A stretch of DNA of 13,348 bases from Bacteroidales bacterium (GTDB lineage Bacteria > Bacteroidota > Bacteroidia > Bacteroidales > VadinHA17). The translations under genes and the position numbers were made by a program. The stretch lies in NCBI GenBank assembly GCA_027451265.1, contig DAIDJT010000036.1:1-13348 (forward strand), written 5' to 3'. The notes under the pieces are model-generated. The model was given only the letters and a program-made list of their open reading frames with translations, was not told the origin of the DNA and ran no database searches. Shown here one piece after another: positions 7,342 through 13,348 of the stretch; the first letter of the stretch is position 1; every line of letters starts with the position of its first letter.

Positions 7342-9774
7342 TTACATTTTTATAATAACATTATGTTCTGTTCCTTCGGGGAATACGGGCAGAATATTTG
7401 AATCAACCTTTTTGCCGTCAACAGTGATCTCCCATACCCCTTTTGACTTGCGTTCAGGATTGACAACTTCGATATTATAAAAGGCTCCCCTGAACAGGCG
7501 CCTCACCGAGAAGCCACCCCAGTCAGCCGGGATGCACGGGTCAACAGTCAGGCCGTCATAACCGGGCCGGATTCCCAGGATATACTGCGTAACTGCATAA
7601 TAGCACCATGCTGCAGCACCTGTCAGCCGGCTGTTCTTCGCTTCGCCGGGACGGAAGGCATCCTTTCCGGCTATCATCTGCGAGTATACATATGGTTCCG
7701 TCTTGTGCAGGTCACTTATGTCCTCAATATATGCAGGTGTTATCCGGGTGTAATAATCAAATGCCCTGTGGCCGTTGCCAGTGATTGTTTCCGCAATTAT
7801 TATCCACGGGTTGTTGTGGCAGAATACACCGGCGTTTTCCTTGTATCCCTCAGGGTAGCTTGAAATCTCTCCGAGGTTAAGCATATACTTTGTGAAGGCA
7901 GGGTTGTTGAGCACTATGCCGGACTCGCAGGCCAGGTATTTGTTCACCGAAGCCAGCGCCTTCAGTGCCCTGCCGTCGTCAAGGCCCATGCCGGCCATGA
8001 TACACATGCCCTGTGACTCTATAAAGATCTTTCCCTCTTCGTTCTCCCTGCTGCCAACCTTTTTCCCGTAAAAGTCATATGCTCTCAGGAACCATTCGCC
8101 GTCCCATCCGTGATCATTGATGGCTTTGACCATGTCACCGATATGTTTTGCAGCCTCATCGGCCATATCGGCCTCACCACGGCGCCGGGCGACAGTGACA
8201 AAATCTGCACCGTAAAGCACGAACATGGCGGCGATGAAGAGCGACTCAGCCATTCCTCCCTTCTTGTTCTCCGTTGTCTGGAAACTCTCATCCGGATTGG
8301 ATGAGAAGCAGTTGAGGTTAAGGCAGTCGTTCCAGTCGGCACGTCCTATGAGCGGCAGGCCGTGAGGTCCGAGGTTGTTCACCACGTGCATGAATGAGCG
8401 GCGCAGGTGCTCAAACATGCTGGCCGCGTCATCCGGGTTATTGTTGAACGGCACCGTCTCGTCGAGGATTGACCAGTCGCCCGTCTCCTTGAGGTATGCA
8501 GCCACCCCGAAGATGAGCCACAGCGGGTCATCATTGAAGTTACCGCCTATCTCTGCGTTACCGCGCTTCGTCAGCGGCTGGTACTGGTGATAGGCGCTTC
8601 CGTCAGGCATCTGCGTAGAGGCGATGTCAACAATCCTTTCGCGCGCCTGGGGCGCGATCATTTGTACATATCCCGCCAAATCCTGGTTGGAGTCGCGAAA
8701 CCCCATGCCCCGGCCTATGCCGGATTCAAAACCTGAAGCGCTGCGGGAGAAATTATATGTGGCCATGCACTGGTACGGGTTCCAGGTATTGACCATCCTC
8801 TCAAGCCGCGGATCAGGGTGGGAGAGGGTCATCACCGAGAGATGCCTTTCCCAGAATTCCTTCAGAACGGCGAAAGCGGCATCAACCTTTTCCACTGAAT
8901 CATATCTTCCGGTCATCGCCTTTGCCCTGACCTTATTAATCACCTTCGGGGCGATAAATTTTTCGTTGTCAGGGTTTTCGATATAGCCCAGCACGAAAAC
9001 ATATTCCTTAACCTCGCCCGGCTCAAGGTCAGCAACAAGGCAGTGTGATGCAACGGGCGACCAGCCATGGGCGACGCTGTTGTTGGGCCTGCCGGCATAG
9101 ACTGTATCAGGGTGGTCAAAGCCATTGTAAAGCCCGAGGAAGGATTCGCGGTCAGTGTCAAACCCTGCAGCCGGCTGGTTGACAGAGTAAAAGGCATAAT
9201 GGTTTCTTCGCTCCCTGTACTCTGTTTTATGATAAATGACCCCGTCTTCAACCTCCACCTCTCCGGTGGAAAAATTGCGCTGGAAATTTGTCTGGTCATC
9301 CTGTGCGTTCCACAGGCACCACTCAATGAACGAGAAGAGGCGGATGCGCTTCGCAACCTTACTGTTGTTGCGCAGCGTCACGCGCTGCACCTCGCAGGTG
9401 TCGCCCACGGGAACGAAGAAGAGCATATCGGCCCGCAGGCCGTCCTTCTCTGATCCTATCCGGGTATAACCCATACCGTGATGGCAGGAGTAGTTTTCCA
9501 CATCAGCCTTCACCGGCTTCCAGCCCGGAGACCACACTGATCCGTTGTCATTGATATAGAAATATTTGCCTCCGTCATCTGCCGGCACATTGTTGTAACG
9601 GTAGCGGGTGATGCGGCGGAGGCGCGCATCGCGGTAGAAGCTGTAGCCTCCCGCCGTATTTGAAATGATCGAGAAAAAGTCCCTGTTGCCAAGGTAGTTG
9701 ATCCACGGCCACGGTATCCGGTAGCTGGTGATGACATACTCTCTGGCGGTATCGTCAAAATATCCGTATTTCAT
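7342..9774 (-). CDS. Cellobiose phosphorylase (GH94)
   Basis: Cytosolic inverting phosphorylase converting cellobiose and phosphate to alpha-glucose 1-phosphate and glucose, which saves one ATP per disaccharide. The 810 residues match characterised cellobiose phosphorylases (about 810-825) and are shorter than cellodextrin phosphorylases. There is no signal peptide. The N-terminus MKYGYFDDTAREYVIT (1-16), WINYLGN (24-30), GGYSFYRDA (42-50), GRGMGFRDSNQD (354-365), DGSAYHQYQPLTKRG (391-405) and GRADWNDCLNLNCF (477-490) are near-identical to what I recall of the Cellvibrio gilvus enzyme. D483 in WNDC is the predicted catalytic acid. KENAGVFCHNNPW (645-657) belongs to the phosphate/active-site end of the barrel. 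The start is fixed by the conserved N-terminus. It lies between the SSS transporter (123 nt upstream, with a hairpin in the gap) and the GH9 gene (4 nt downstream). Confidence 0.96.
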   Translation of the reverse strand: MKYGYFDDTAREYVITSYRIPWPWINYLGNRDFFSIISNTAGGYSFYRDARLRRITRYRYNNVPADDGGKYFYINDNGSVWSPGWKPVKADVENYSCHHGMGYTRIGSEKDGLRADMLFFVPVGDTCEVQRVTLRNNSKVAKRIRLFSFIEWCLWNAQDDQTNFQRNFSTGEVEVEDGVIYHKTEYRERRNHYAFYSVNQPAAGFDTDRESFLGLYNGFDHPDTVYAGRPNNSVAHGWSPVASHCLVADLEPGEVKEYVFVLGYIENPDNEKFIAPKVINKVRAKAMTGRYDSVEKVDAAFAVLKEFWERHLSVMTLSHPDPRLERMVNTWNPYQCMATYNFSRSASGFESGIGRGMGFRDSNQDLAGYVQMIAPQARERIVDIASTQMPDGSAYHQYQPLTKRGNAEIGGNFNDDPLWLIFGVAAYLKETGDWSILDETVPFNNNPDDAASMFEHLRRSFMHVVNNLGPHGLPLIGRADWNDCLNLNCFSSNPDESFQTTENKKGGMAESLFIAAMFVLYGADFVTVARRRGEADMADEAAKHIGDMVKAINDHGWDGEWFLRAYDFYGKKVGSRENEEGKIFIESQGMCIMAGMGLDDGRALKALASVNKYLACESGIVLNNPAFTKYMLNLGEISSYPEGYKENAGVFCHNNPWIIIAETITGNGHRAFDYYTRITPAYIEDISDLHKTEPYVYSQMIAGKDAFRPGEAKNSRLTGAAAWCYYAVTQYILGIRPGYDGLTVDPCIPADWGGFSVRRLFRGAFYNIEVVNPERKSKGVWEITVDGKKVDSNILPVFPEGTEHNVIIKM

Positions 9775-9843
9775 TGTCAGGTCAGTCTTTGAGTTTCTTT
9801 CATCTGTTAATTGCTCCGTCGCGGGGAATGCCTGAGGATTATG

Positions 9844-9880
9844 CCGGAGGGTCAGCTCCGGCTGCGGCGGAGACCTCCGG
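9844..9880 (-). other. Strong nested hairpin between transporter and GH94 genes
   Basis: CCGGAGG (9844-9850) pairs with CCTCCGG (9874-9880), and inside them CTCCG (9856-9860) pairs with CGGAG (9868-9872) around a 7-nt loop. In the minus-strand transcript the element lies 18-54 nt after the SSS stop codon. No T-tract follows, so it is not a standard intrinsic terminator. It may attenuate readthrough or stabilise the upstream mRNA end, setting different transporter and enzyme levels. Confidence 0.5.
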
Positions 9881-9897
9881 ATGCACCTGCTGCCAGG

Positions 9898-11772
9898 TCA
9901 GTCCCTTAGTTTATTCCACCATGTGAATTTGAGGATGACGGTGGTGACCACCATCACTGTAACCGCCACGTAGAACTGATTCCACTCCCTCAGCACAAGG
10001 AACACCGGGAAGGCCATGAGCGATAACTGCCACACAATTCCCACCGCGATGTTGAACATATCACGCCAGAAGTCGTGGTTAGCCTTAAATGAAGGATCTT
10101 CGGCAATGACCATCTTCTCGACAGGTTTCCAGAATCCCCAGGGCCGGACCTGCCTGTAGAATTTCTTCAGGGTCTCGTCGTCCTCCCTCTTTGTAAGGAG
10201 CGAACCGAGGATGCTGCCAATAAGGGATATCAGGAAGATGACCGGGAAGGCGTTCATGCTGAAGTTTTCTGTCAGGGGCCAGTTCTGGAGGATTTCAAGG
10301 TTGAGGGCCGGCAGCAGCAATGCAGCGCCAATCCCTGAGAGCATCCCCCAGAAGTAACCATAGCCGTTAAACCTCCACCAGTACCATTTCAGGAAGTTGG
10401 GGGCTGTGTATCCACCCCAGAGCGCTGCCGTGATCCACAGTACAACATCATTTATTGAGGTAACCATGAAGCCCACCACAATGCCGATCACAACTATCAG
10501 CAGCGAAGCGGCGTAGCTCATCCGCACATAGGTCTTTTCACTGGCATGCGGGTTGATGTATTTCTTGTAAATATCATTTACCAGGTAAGCCGGTGCCGCG
10601 TTTACAGTTGCCGCGAAGTTGCTCATGAATGCTGCAATAAGCCCTGCGAGCAGGAAACCAAGGAGGCCCACCGGGACATATGTCGCCAGTACTTCGGGAA
10701 GGATACTCTCGAAGTCGGGATTTGTAAGTGAGCCGGTGTACAGCTTGTCGAAGTTCACCAGGGCAAGGATGGTGAGACCTGCCACCATGAAGTAACGGGT
10801 TGGGTTGAGGACCACGCTTACAAGGGAGCTCATCTTGGATGCTTCCTTCGGGTTTTTGGTTGCCAGGATGCGCTGCATGTCATAGTTGGGTGCAGGGCCT
10901 GCGGCAGAGACCAGTATTCCCTTGAACAACATCATGACAAAGAAGAGCCCGAAGAGCTCGTAGCCGTCGGTTTTTATCCAGTCATTGAACGAATGAAGCT
11001 TCGGCGAAGCCGCAGAGGAGATCGAATGCCAATCGAGCCCGGTGGTTTTCCCGAACCAAAGGCTCTTCCATCCCGCCGGTATGACTGCGTCAAGAGCATC
11101 CGGAGCTATCTGCCTGATTGCAATAATTCCGACTGCTATGGAGGCGATTGTAAGTATGCCGTACTGAATGACCTCAGTGATTACAACGCTGAACATACCT
11201 CCCTTGACAACATAGAATGTGGTGATGGCCATGAGGATAAGGGCGTAGAGGTTGACGTTCACCTGAGGGTGGGCAGCCAGGTACTCAGGGTTGGCAACCA
11301 GGGGTGGAAGGAATGCCGCCACGAATTTGCCTATTCCCTTGAAGCCGTACGAAAGAAAGCCGATTACACTCACCAGGGCAAAGACAACAACAATTATGTG
11401 AGAGAGGTTTGAAGCCCTTCCGTCGCCGAAGCGTGTCTTTATCCATTCGGCTCCGGTCATGACGTTTGAGCGTCTCAGCCAGGCAGACAGGTATACCATC
11501 AGTACTATCTGGTTGAAGACAGGCCACAGCCAGGGTATCCAGAGGCTTTTCATGCCGTATACCGAGAGCCAGTATACCAGCAGCATGGTGCCGGCTATGT
11601 CAAACATCCCGGAGGCGTTTGACACTCCAAGGAAATACCAGGGGAGGGAGTTGCCGCCCAGGAAGTAGGACTGTATGTTTTTTGAGGCTCTCTTTGATAC
11701 CCAGTTGCCGATAAAGATTGTGGCAATAAGGTACAGGATCACTATACCCAGGTCAATTATATGCAAGTTCAT
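9898..11772 (-). CDS. Sodium:solute symporter (SSS family), predicted sugar importer
   Basis: Inner-membrane transporter of the SSS family (Na+/solute symport), 624 residues with about 14 hydrophobic segments. The stretch SYFLGGNSLPWYFLGVSN (35-52), followed by ASGMFDIAG, is the typical region between the first two transmembrane helices, with the unwound, sodium-site-like helix. TM1 is at about 5-24, and the last two segments (about 565-588 and 596-616) follow a long charged cytosolic stretch (KREDDETLKKFYRQVRPWG and onward). This makes the protein longer than the basic 13-helix, roughly 500-residue members. Substrate cannot be read from sequence. Its place directly before cellobiose phosphorylase suggests cellobiose, a short cellodextrin or glucose. 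It starts 27 nt after the regulator gene and no Shine-Dalgarno sequence is present. Confidence 0.92.
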   Translation of the reverse strand: MNLHIIDLGIVILYLIATIFIGNWVSKRASKNIQSYFLGGNSLPWYFLGVSNASGMFDIAGTMLLVYWLSVYGMKSLWIPWLWPVFNQIVLMVYLSAWLRRSNVMTGAEWIKTRFGDGRASNLSHIIVVVFALVSVIGFLSYGFKGIGKFVAAFLPPLVANPEYLAAHPQVNVNLYALILMAITTFYVVKGGMFSVVITEVIQYGILTIASIAVGIIAIRQIAPDALDAVIPAGWKSLWFGKTTGLDWHSISSAASPKLHSFNDWIKTDGYELFGLFFVMMLFKGILVSAAGPAPNYDMQRILATKNPKEASKMSSLVSVVLNPTRYFMVAGLTILALVNFDKLYTGSLTNPDFESILPEVLATYVPVGLLGFLLAGLIAAFMSNFAATVNAAPAYLVNDIYKKYINPHASEKTYVRMSYAASLLIVVIGIVVGFMVTSINDVVLWITAALWGGYTAPNFLKWYWWRFNGYGYFWGMLSGIGAALLLPALNLEILQNWPLTENFSMNAFPVIFLISLIGSILGSLLTKREDDETLKKFYRQVRPWGFWKPVEKMVIAEDPSFKANHDFWRDMFNIAVGIVWQLSLMAFPVFLVLREWNQFYVAVTVMVVTTVILKFTWWNKLRD

Positions 11773-11799
11773 AGTGTTGGTGGTTAGTTGGGTTATTTC

Positions 11800-12546
11800 T
11801 CAGATAATGAATGAAATGCGTCCTTTTCTGGTTTTTTCGTACACCTCCCTGCTGAAGAGGTAAAACTGTGCCGGTTTGTGCGGCACACCCTGCTGCTTCT
11901 TCTTCAGGGGAATCACATAATGCATCTGTGCCACCTTTTTTCTGAAGTTTCTCTTGTCAAAAGATGTTCCCAGCAGCGCTTCGTAAAGCTTCTGAAGCTG
12001 TGACAGCGTAAAATAATCAGGCAGCAGTTCAAATGCAATCGGCTCGACCTTCACTTTTCGCTGAAGCGCTTCAATTGCTTTGTAAAACAGATACTTATGG
12101 TCAAAGGCCATTTCCATGTCACTGATCATCGATACGGGGAACCATGACACATCGCGGTCTTTCAGGGTGAGAGTCACCTTTGTGTTGTCAATGAGGGCGA
12201 GGTATCCGACGGTGACAATACGGTCAGCAAATCCCTGGTTGATATAGTCAAGCCACATCTTATCCTTTGGAGAGGAGACGCGGTCAAGCTGCCCGAATGC
12301 CCCGAACTGTTCAAGGAAAATATTGTCGAGCCCGGTCAGGCCCCTGAGTATCCGTGTGGCGGCACTGTCAAGATCCTCATCCTCGAAAATATGGTAACCG
12401 GCAAGCGTGTGATCATTGATGAGAACAGCCCCACTACCGTTATCCTTCATCTCCCTCTTGACGAGAAGGACATTCAGTTTTTCAAAGTCGAAACCGAACA
12501 CCACGCAGTCGACGGAGATGTTGGGAACAATCTTGTGGGATATCAT
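11800..12546 (-). CDS. Nudix-fold wHTH transcriptional regulator (NrtR/AraR-like)
   Basis: 248 residues. An N-terminal Nudix-like domain (about 8-160; VDCVVFGFDFEKLNVLLVKR at 12-31 is the usual first strand pair) is followed by a C-terminal winged helix (about 175-235; FTLSQLQKLYEALLG and FDKRNFRKKV are characteristic of the NrtR family). The Nudix box region (50-73) keeps G50, R65 and G72, but the residues aligned to the catalytic glutamates of REUxEExGU are I, G and L (RILRGLTGL). Hydrolase activity is therefore unlikely and the domain should be a ligand sensor. In Bacteroides, a relative (AraR) controls arabinose use. Here the neighbours are cellobiose genes, so a cellobiose, glucose or glucose 1-phosphate signal is my inference. 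It is the first gene of the minus-strand operon and is probably autoregulated through the site at 12580. Confidence 0.88.
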   Translation of the reverse strand: MISHKIVPNISVDCVVFGFDFEKLNVLLVKREMKDNGSGAVLINDHTLAGYHIFEDEDLDSAATRILRGLTGLDNIFLEQFGAFGQLDRVSSPKDKMWLDYINQGFADRIVTVGYLALIDNTKVTLTLKDRDVSWFPVSMISDMEMAFDHKYLFYKAIEALQRKVKVEPIAFELLPDYFTLSQLQKLYEALLGTSFDKRNFRKKVAQMHYVIPLKKKQQGVPHKPAQFYLFSREVYEKTRKGRISFII

Positions 12547-12579
12547 TTTATTATACTGGTGAGGTTAAAAAATGACTTA

Positions 12580-12593
12580 GTGTACAATGTAAG
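12580..12593. promoter_or_regulatory. Putative operator copy at the regulator promoter
   Basis: GTGTACAATGTA at 12580-12591 equals the first 12 bases of the reverse complement of the palindrome at 12777-12791. It sits 4 nt downstream of the -7 element of the regulator promoter, over the expected transcription start and 33 nt before the start codon. Binding there would block the operon's transcription. This fits autorepression, but binding is not shown. Confidence 0.45.
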
Positions 12594-12597
12594 AATT

Positions 12598-12628
12598 CAA
12601 AGATATTTTAAAATAATAGTATAATCAA
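12598..12628 (-). promoter_or_regulatory. Bacteroidota-type promoter of the regulator/cellobiose operon
   Basis: On the minus strand TTG (12628-12626), a 20-bp spacer, then TATCTTTG (12605-12598) match TTG-N19-21-TAnnTTTG at all fixed positions. Transcription would begin near 12591, giving a leader of about 45 nt for the regulator. Because the following genes are closely spaced, this is the likely main promoter for the whole cassette. Confidence 0.55.
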
Positions 12629-12776
12629 TACGAAAACAAAAAAAGAACAGACGAAACAGATTGGCCGGCTTCTGTTAAAAATATATAATATATATAGGTA
12701 AAGTGATTGCCGATATCATATCCGGAAGCTTTCAAACTGATGCGTGCAGGCACCGGCGATATCAGGCCCGAACTTT

Positions 12777-12791
12777 GTGTACATTGTACAC
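12777..12791. promoter_or_regulatory. Perfect 15-bp palindrome, putative operator
   Basis: GTGTACA-T-TGTACAC is a perfect 7-bp inverted repeat around one base. It lies 126 bp before the susC-like start codon. A 12-of-15 copy is found at the regulator's own promoter, which makes the neighbouring Nudix wHTH regulator the obvious candidate ligand. A CRP-like or other regulator cannot be excluded. Confidence 0.5.
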
Positions 12792-12906
12792 CAATAAACG
12801 CCGGTTTTGTCTTTTTGGCATGCTGACTAATCAAATATTTACAATAAAGAGACAAAATAGTATCAATGCTGCCCTGACAAGAAGCTTTAACTTTAAAATC
12901 CTAAAA

Positions 12907-12914
12907 CTGTACAG
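12907..12914. promoter_or_regulatory. Third TGTACA core next to the susC-like start
   Basis: CTGTACAG is an 8-bp palindrome ending two bases before the ATG at 12917. It shares the TGTACA core with the other two sites but lacks the longer arms. It may be a weak accessory half of the operator system or chance. Confidence 0.25.
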
Positions 12915-12916
12915 CT

Positions 12917-13348
12917 ATGCAAAACAAACTCTTAAGACTAACATTTCTTATTTGTCTGGCAGCTGTAATGTCAACAACGATGCTTTTCGCGCAGCAGAGA
13001 ACTGTCACGGGGAAGGTGGTTGATGACAACAATGCTGCGTTGCCCGGAGCCTCGGTAGTGGTAAAGGGTACGACAATAGGGACTGCTACTGATCTCAACG
13101 GGAATTTCTCCCTGCAGGTACCTTCTGAAGCCACCACCCTTGTGATCACATTCGTCGGAATGGATACAAAGGAGGTGCCTGTCACTGCAGGTCCCATAAA
13201 CGTCACAATGACGATGTCAGCTGAAGAAGTTGATGCTGTTGTTGTGATAGGTTACGGTACGATCAGGAGATCAGAAGTAACATCTGCAATTGCCTCTGTC
13301 AAGACGGAGGAGATAAAGGACCTCGTTGTTGCCGGTGTTGACCAGGCC
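12917..13348 (+). CDS. SusC/RagA-type TonB-dependent receptor, N-terminal part (cut by window end)
   Basis: The first 144 codons of an outer-membrane receptor that, with a SusD-like lipoprotein, imports oligosaccharides using TonB energy. Residues 1-26 are a Sec signal peptide (NKLLR, a hydrophobic core, then LFAQQ). Residues about 29-102 are the CarboxypepD_reg-like domain (VTGKVVDDNN, LPGASVVVKGT, GTATDLNGNFSLQVP). Next come the SusC-type linker VVVIGYGTIRRSEVTSAI (108-125) and the start of the plug domain (IKDLVVAGVDQA). The frame stays open to the last base. It is transcribed away from the cellobiose operon and shares its control region, so a cello-oligosaccharide or beta-glucan substrate is plausible but only inferred. 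A SusD gene would be expected beyond the window. Confidence 0.93.
   Translation, partial: MQNKLLRLTFLICLAAVMSTTMLFAQQRTVTGKVVDDNNAALPGASVVVKGTTIGTATDLNGNFSLQVPSEATTLVITFVGMDTKEVPVTAGPINVTMTMSAEEVDAVVVIGYGTIRRSEVTSAIASVKTEEIKDLVVAGVDQA

Larger units (their letters stand above)
12547..12916. promoter_or_regulatory. Divergent control region between regulator and susC-like gene
   Basis: This 370-bp non-coding gap holds a minus-strand promoter (12598-12628), a 12-bp operator-like copy (12580-12591), an A/T-only run (12675-12696), a perfect 15-bp palindrome (12777-12791) and a TGTACA core directly before the susC-like ATG (12908-12913). For the plus-strand gene only weak promoter candidates are visible: GAACTTTG at 12770-12777, or TTTG at 12814 with TATTTACA at 12836. 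No RNA gene or riboswitch is recognised. Confidence 0.7.

Noticed and set aside
8940..9356. Open frames antisense or out of frame within the GH94 gene
   Set aside because: The GH94 frame has continuous family motifs across this part. The others are low-complexity Ser/Arg/Thr-rich shadows.
12675..12696. A/T-only run as a replication origin or IHF-type site
   Set aside because: It is a simple TA-rich run without DnaA boxes, iterons or a recognisable consensus.

Overview
The window looks like a chromosomal segment of a Bacteroidota bacterium, probably a Bacteroidales or Marinilabiliales-like anaerobe or facultative anaerobe. The right edge carries the start of a SusC-type TonB-dependent receptor. 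Two intergenic sites fit the Bacteroidota promoter pattern TTG-N20-TAnnTTTG. Start codons are not preceded by clear Shine-Dalgarno sequences. A Nudix-fold transcription regulator with a wHTH domain sits beside sugar genes, as is common in this phylum. I see no rRNA, tRNA, CRISPR array, insertion sequence or phage gene.

Left part, plus strand (1-3978): about 390 bases hold a candidate promoter and short A/T-rich repeats. Then comes tnaA (tryptophanase; three substrate-discriminating residues match tryptophanase rather than tyrosine phenol-lyase). It is followed by a tight housekeeping trio, yicC-gmk-nadD, with a 4-nt gap and a 4-nt overlap. nadD ends next to an unusual tandem array of ten 8-bp units (3987-4066).

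Middle and right part, minus strand, read right to left (12546 down to 4162): a Nudix-like wHTH regulator with a degenerate Nudix box, a 14-segment sodium:solute symporter (SSS), a cytosolic GH94 cellobiose phosphorylase, a GH9 lipoprotein endoglucanase-type enzyme and, after a 161-bp gap with a duplicated 36-bp sequence, a Tat-signal enolase-superfamily dipeptide epimerase. The first four genes are closely spaced (27, 123 and 4 nt) and make a coherent beta-glucan route. GH9 cuts cellulose or cello-oligosaccharides at the cell surface or in the periplasm, the SSS transporter imports a product (inferred), and GH94 phosphorolyses cellobiose to glucose 1-phosphate and glucose. The epimerase probably belongs to peptide or peptidoglycan turnover and may be only a neighbour.

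Far right (12547-13348): a 370-bp divergent control region separates the regulator from the SusC-like gene, which is cut by the window end. It contains a perfect 15-bp palindrome, a 12-bp copy of the same sequence in inverse orientation beside the regulator's promoter, and a third TGTACA core just before the susC-like start codon. This suggests one regulator controlling both the cellobiose operon and the adjacent polysaccharide-uptake genes, including itself. That regulator-operator system is the most interesting candidate in the window. The short tandem and direct repeats in several gene gaps are the second theme.
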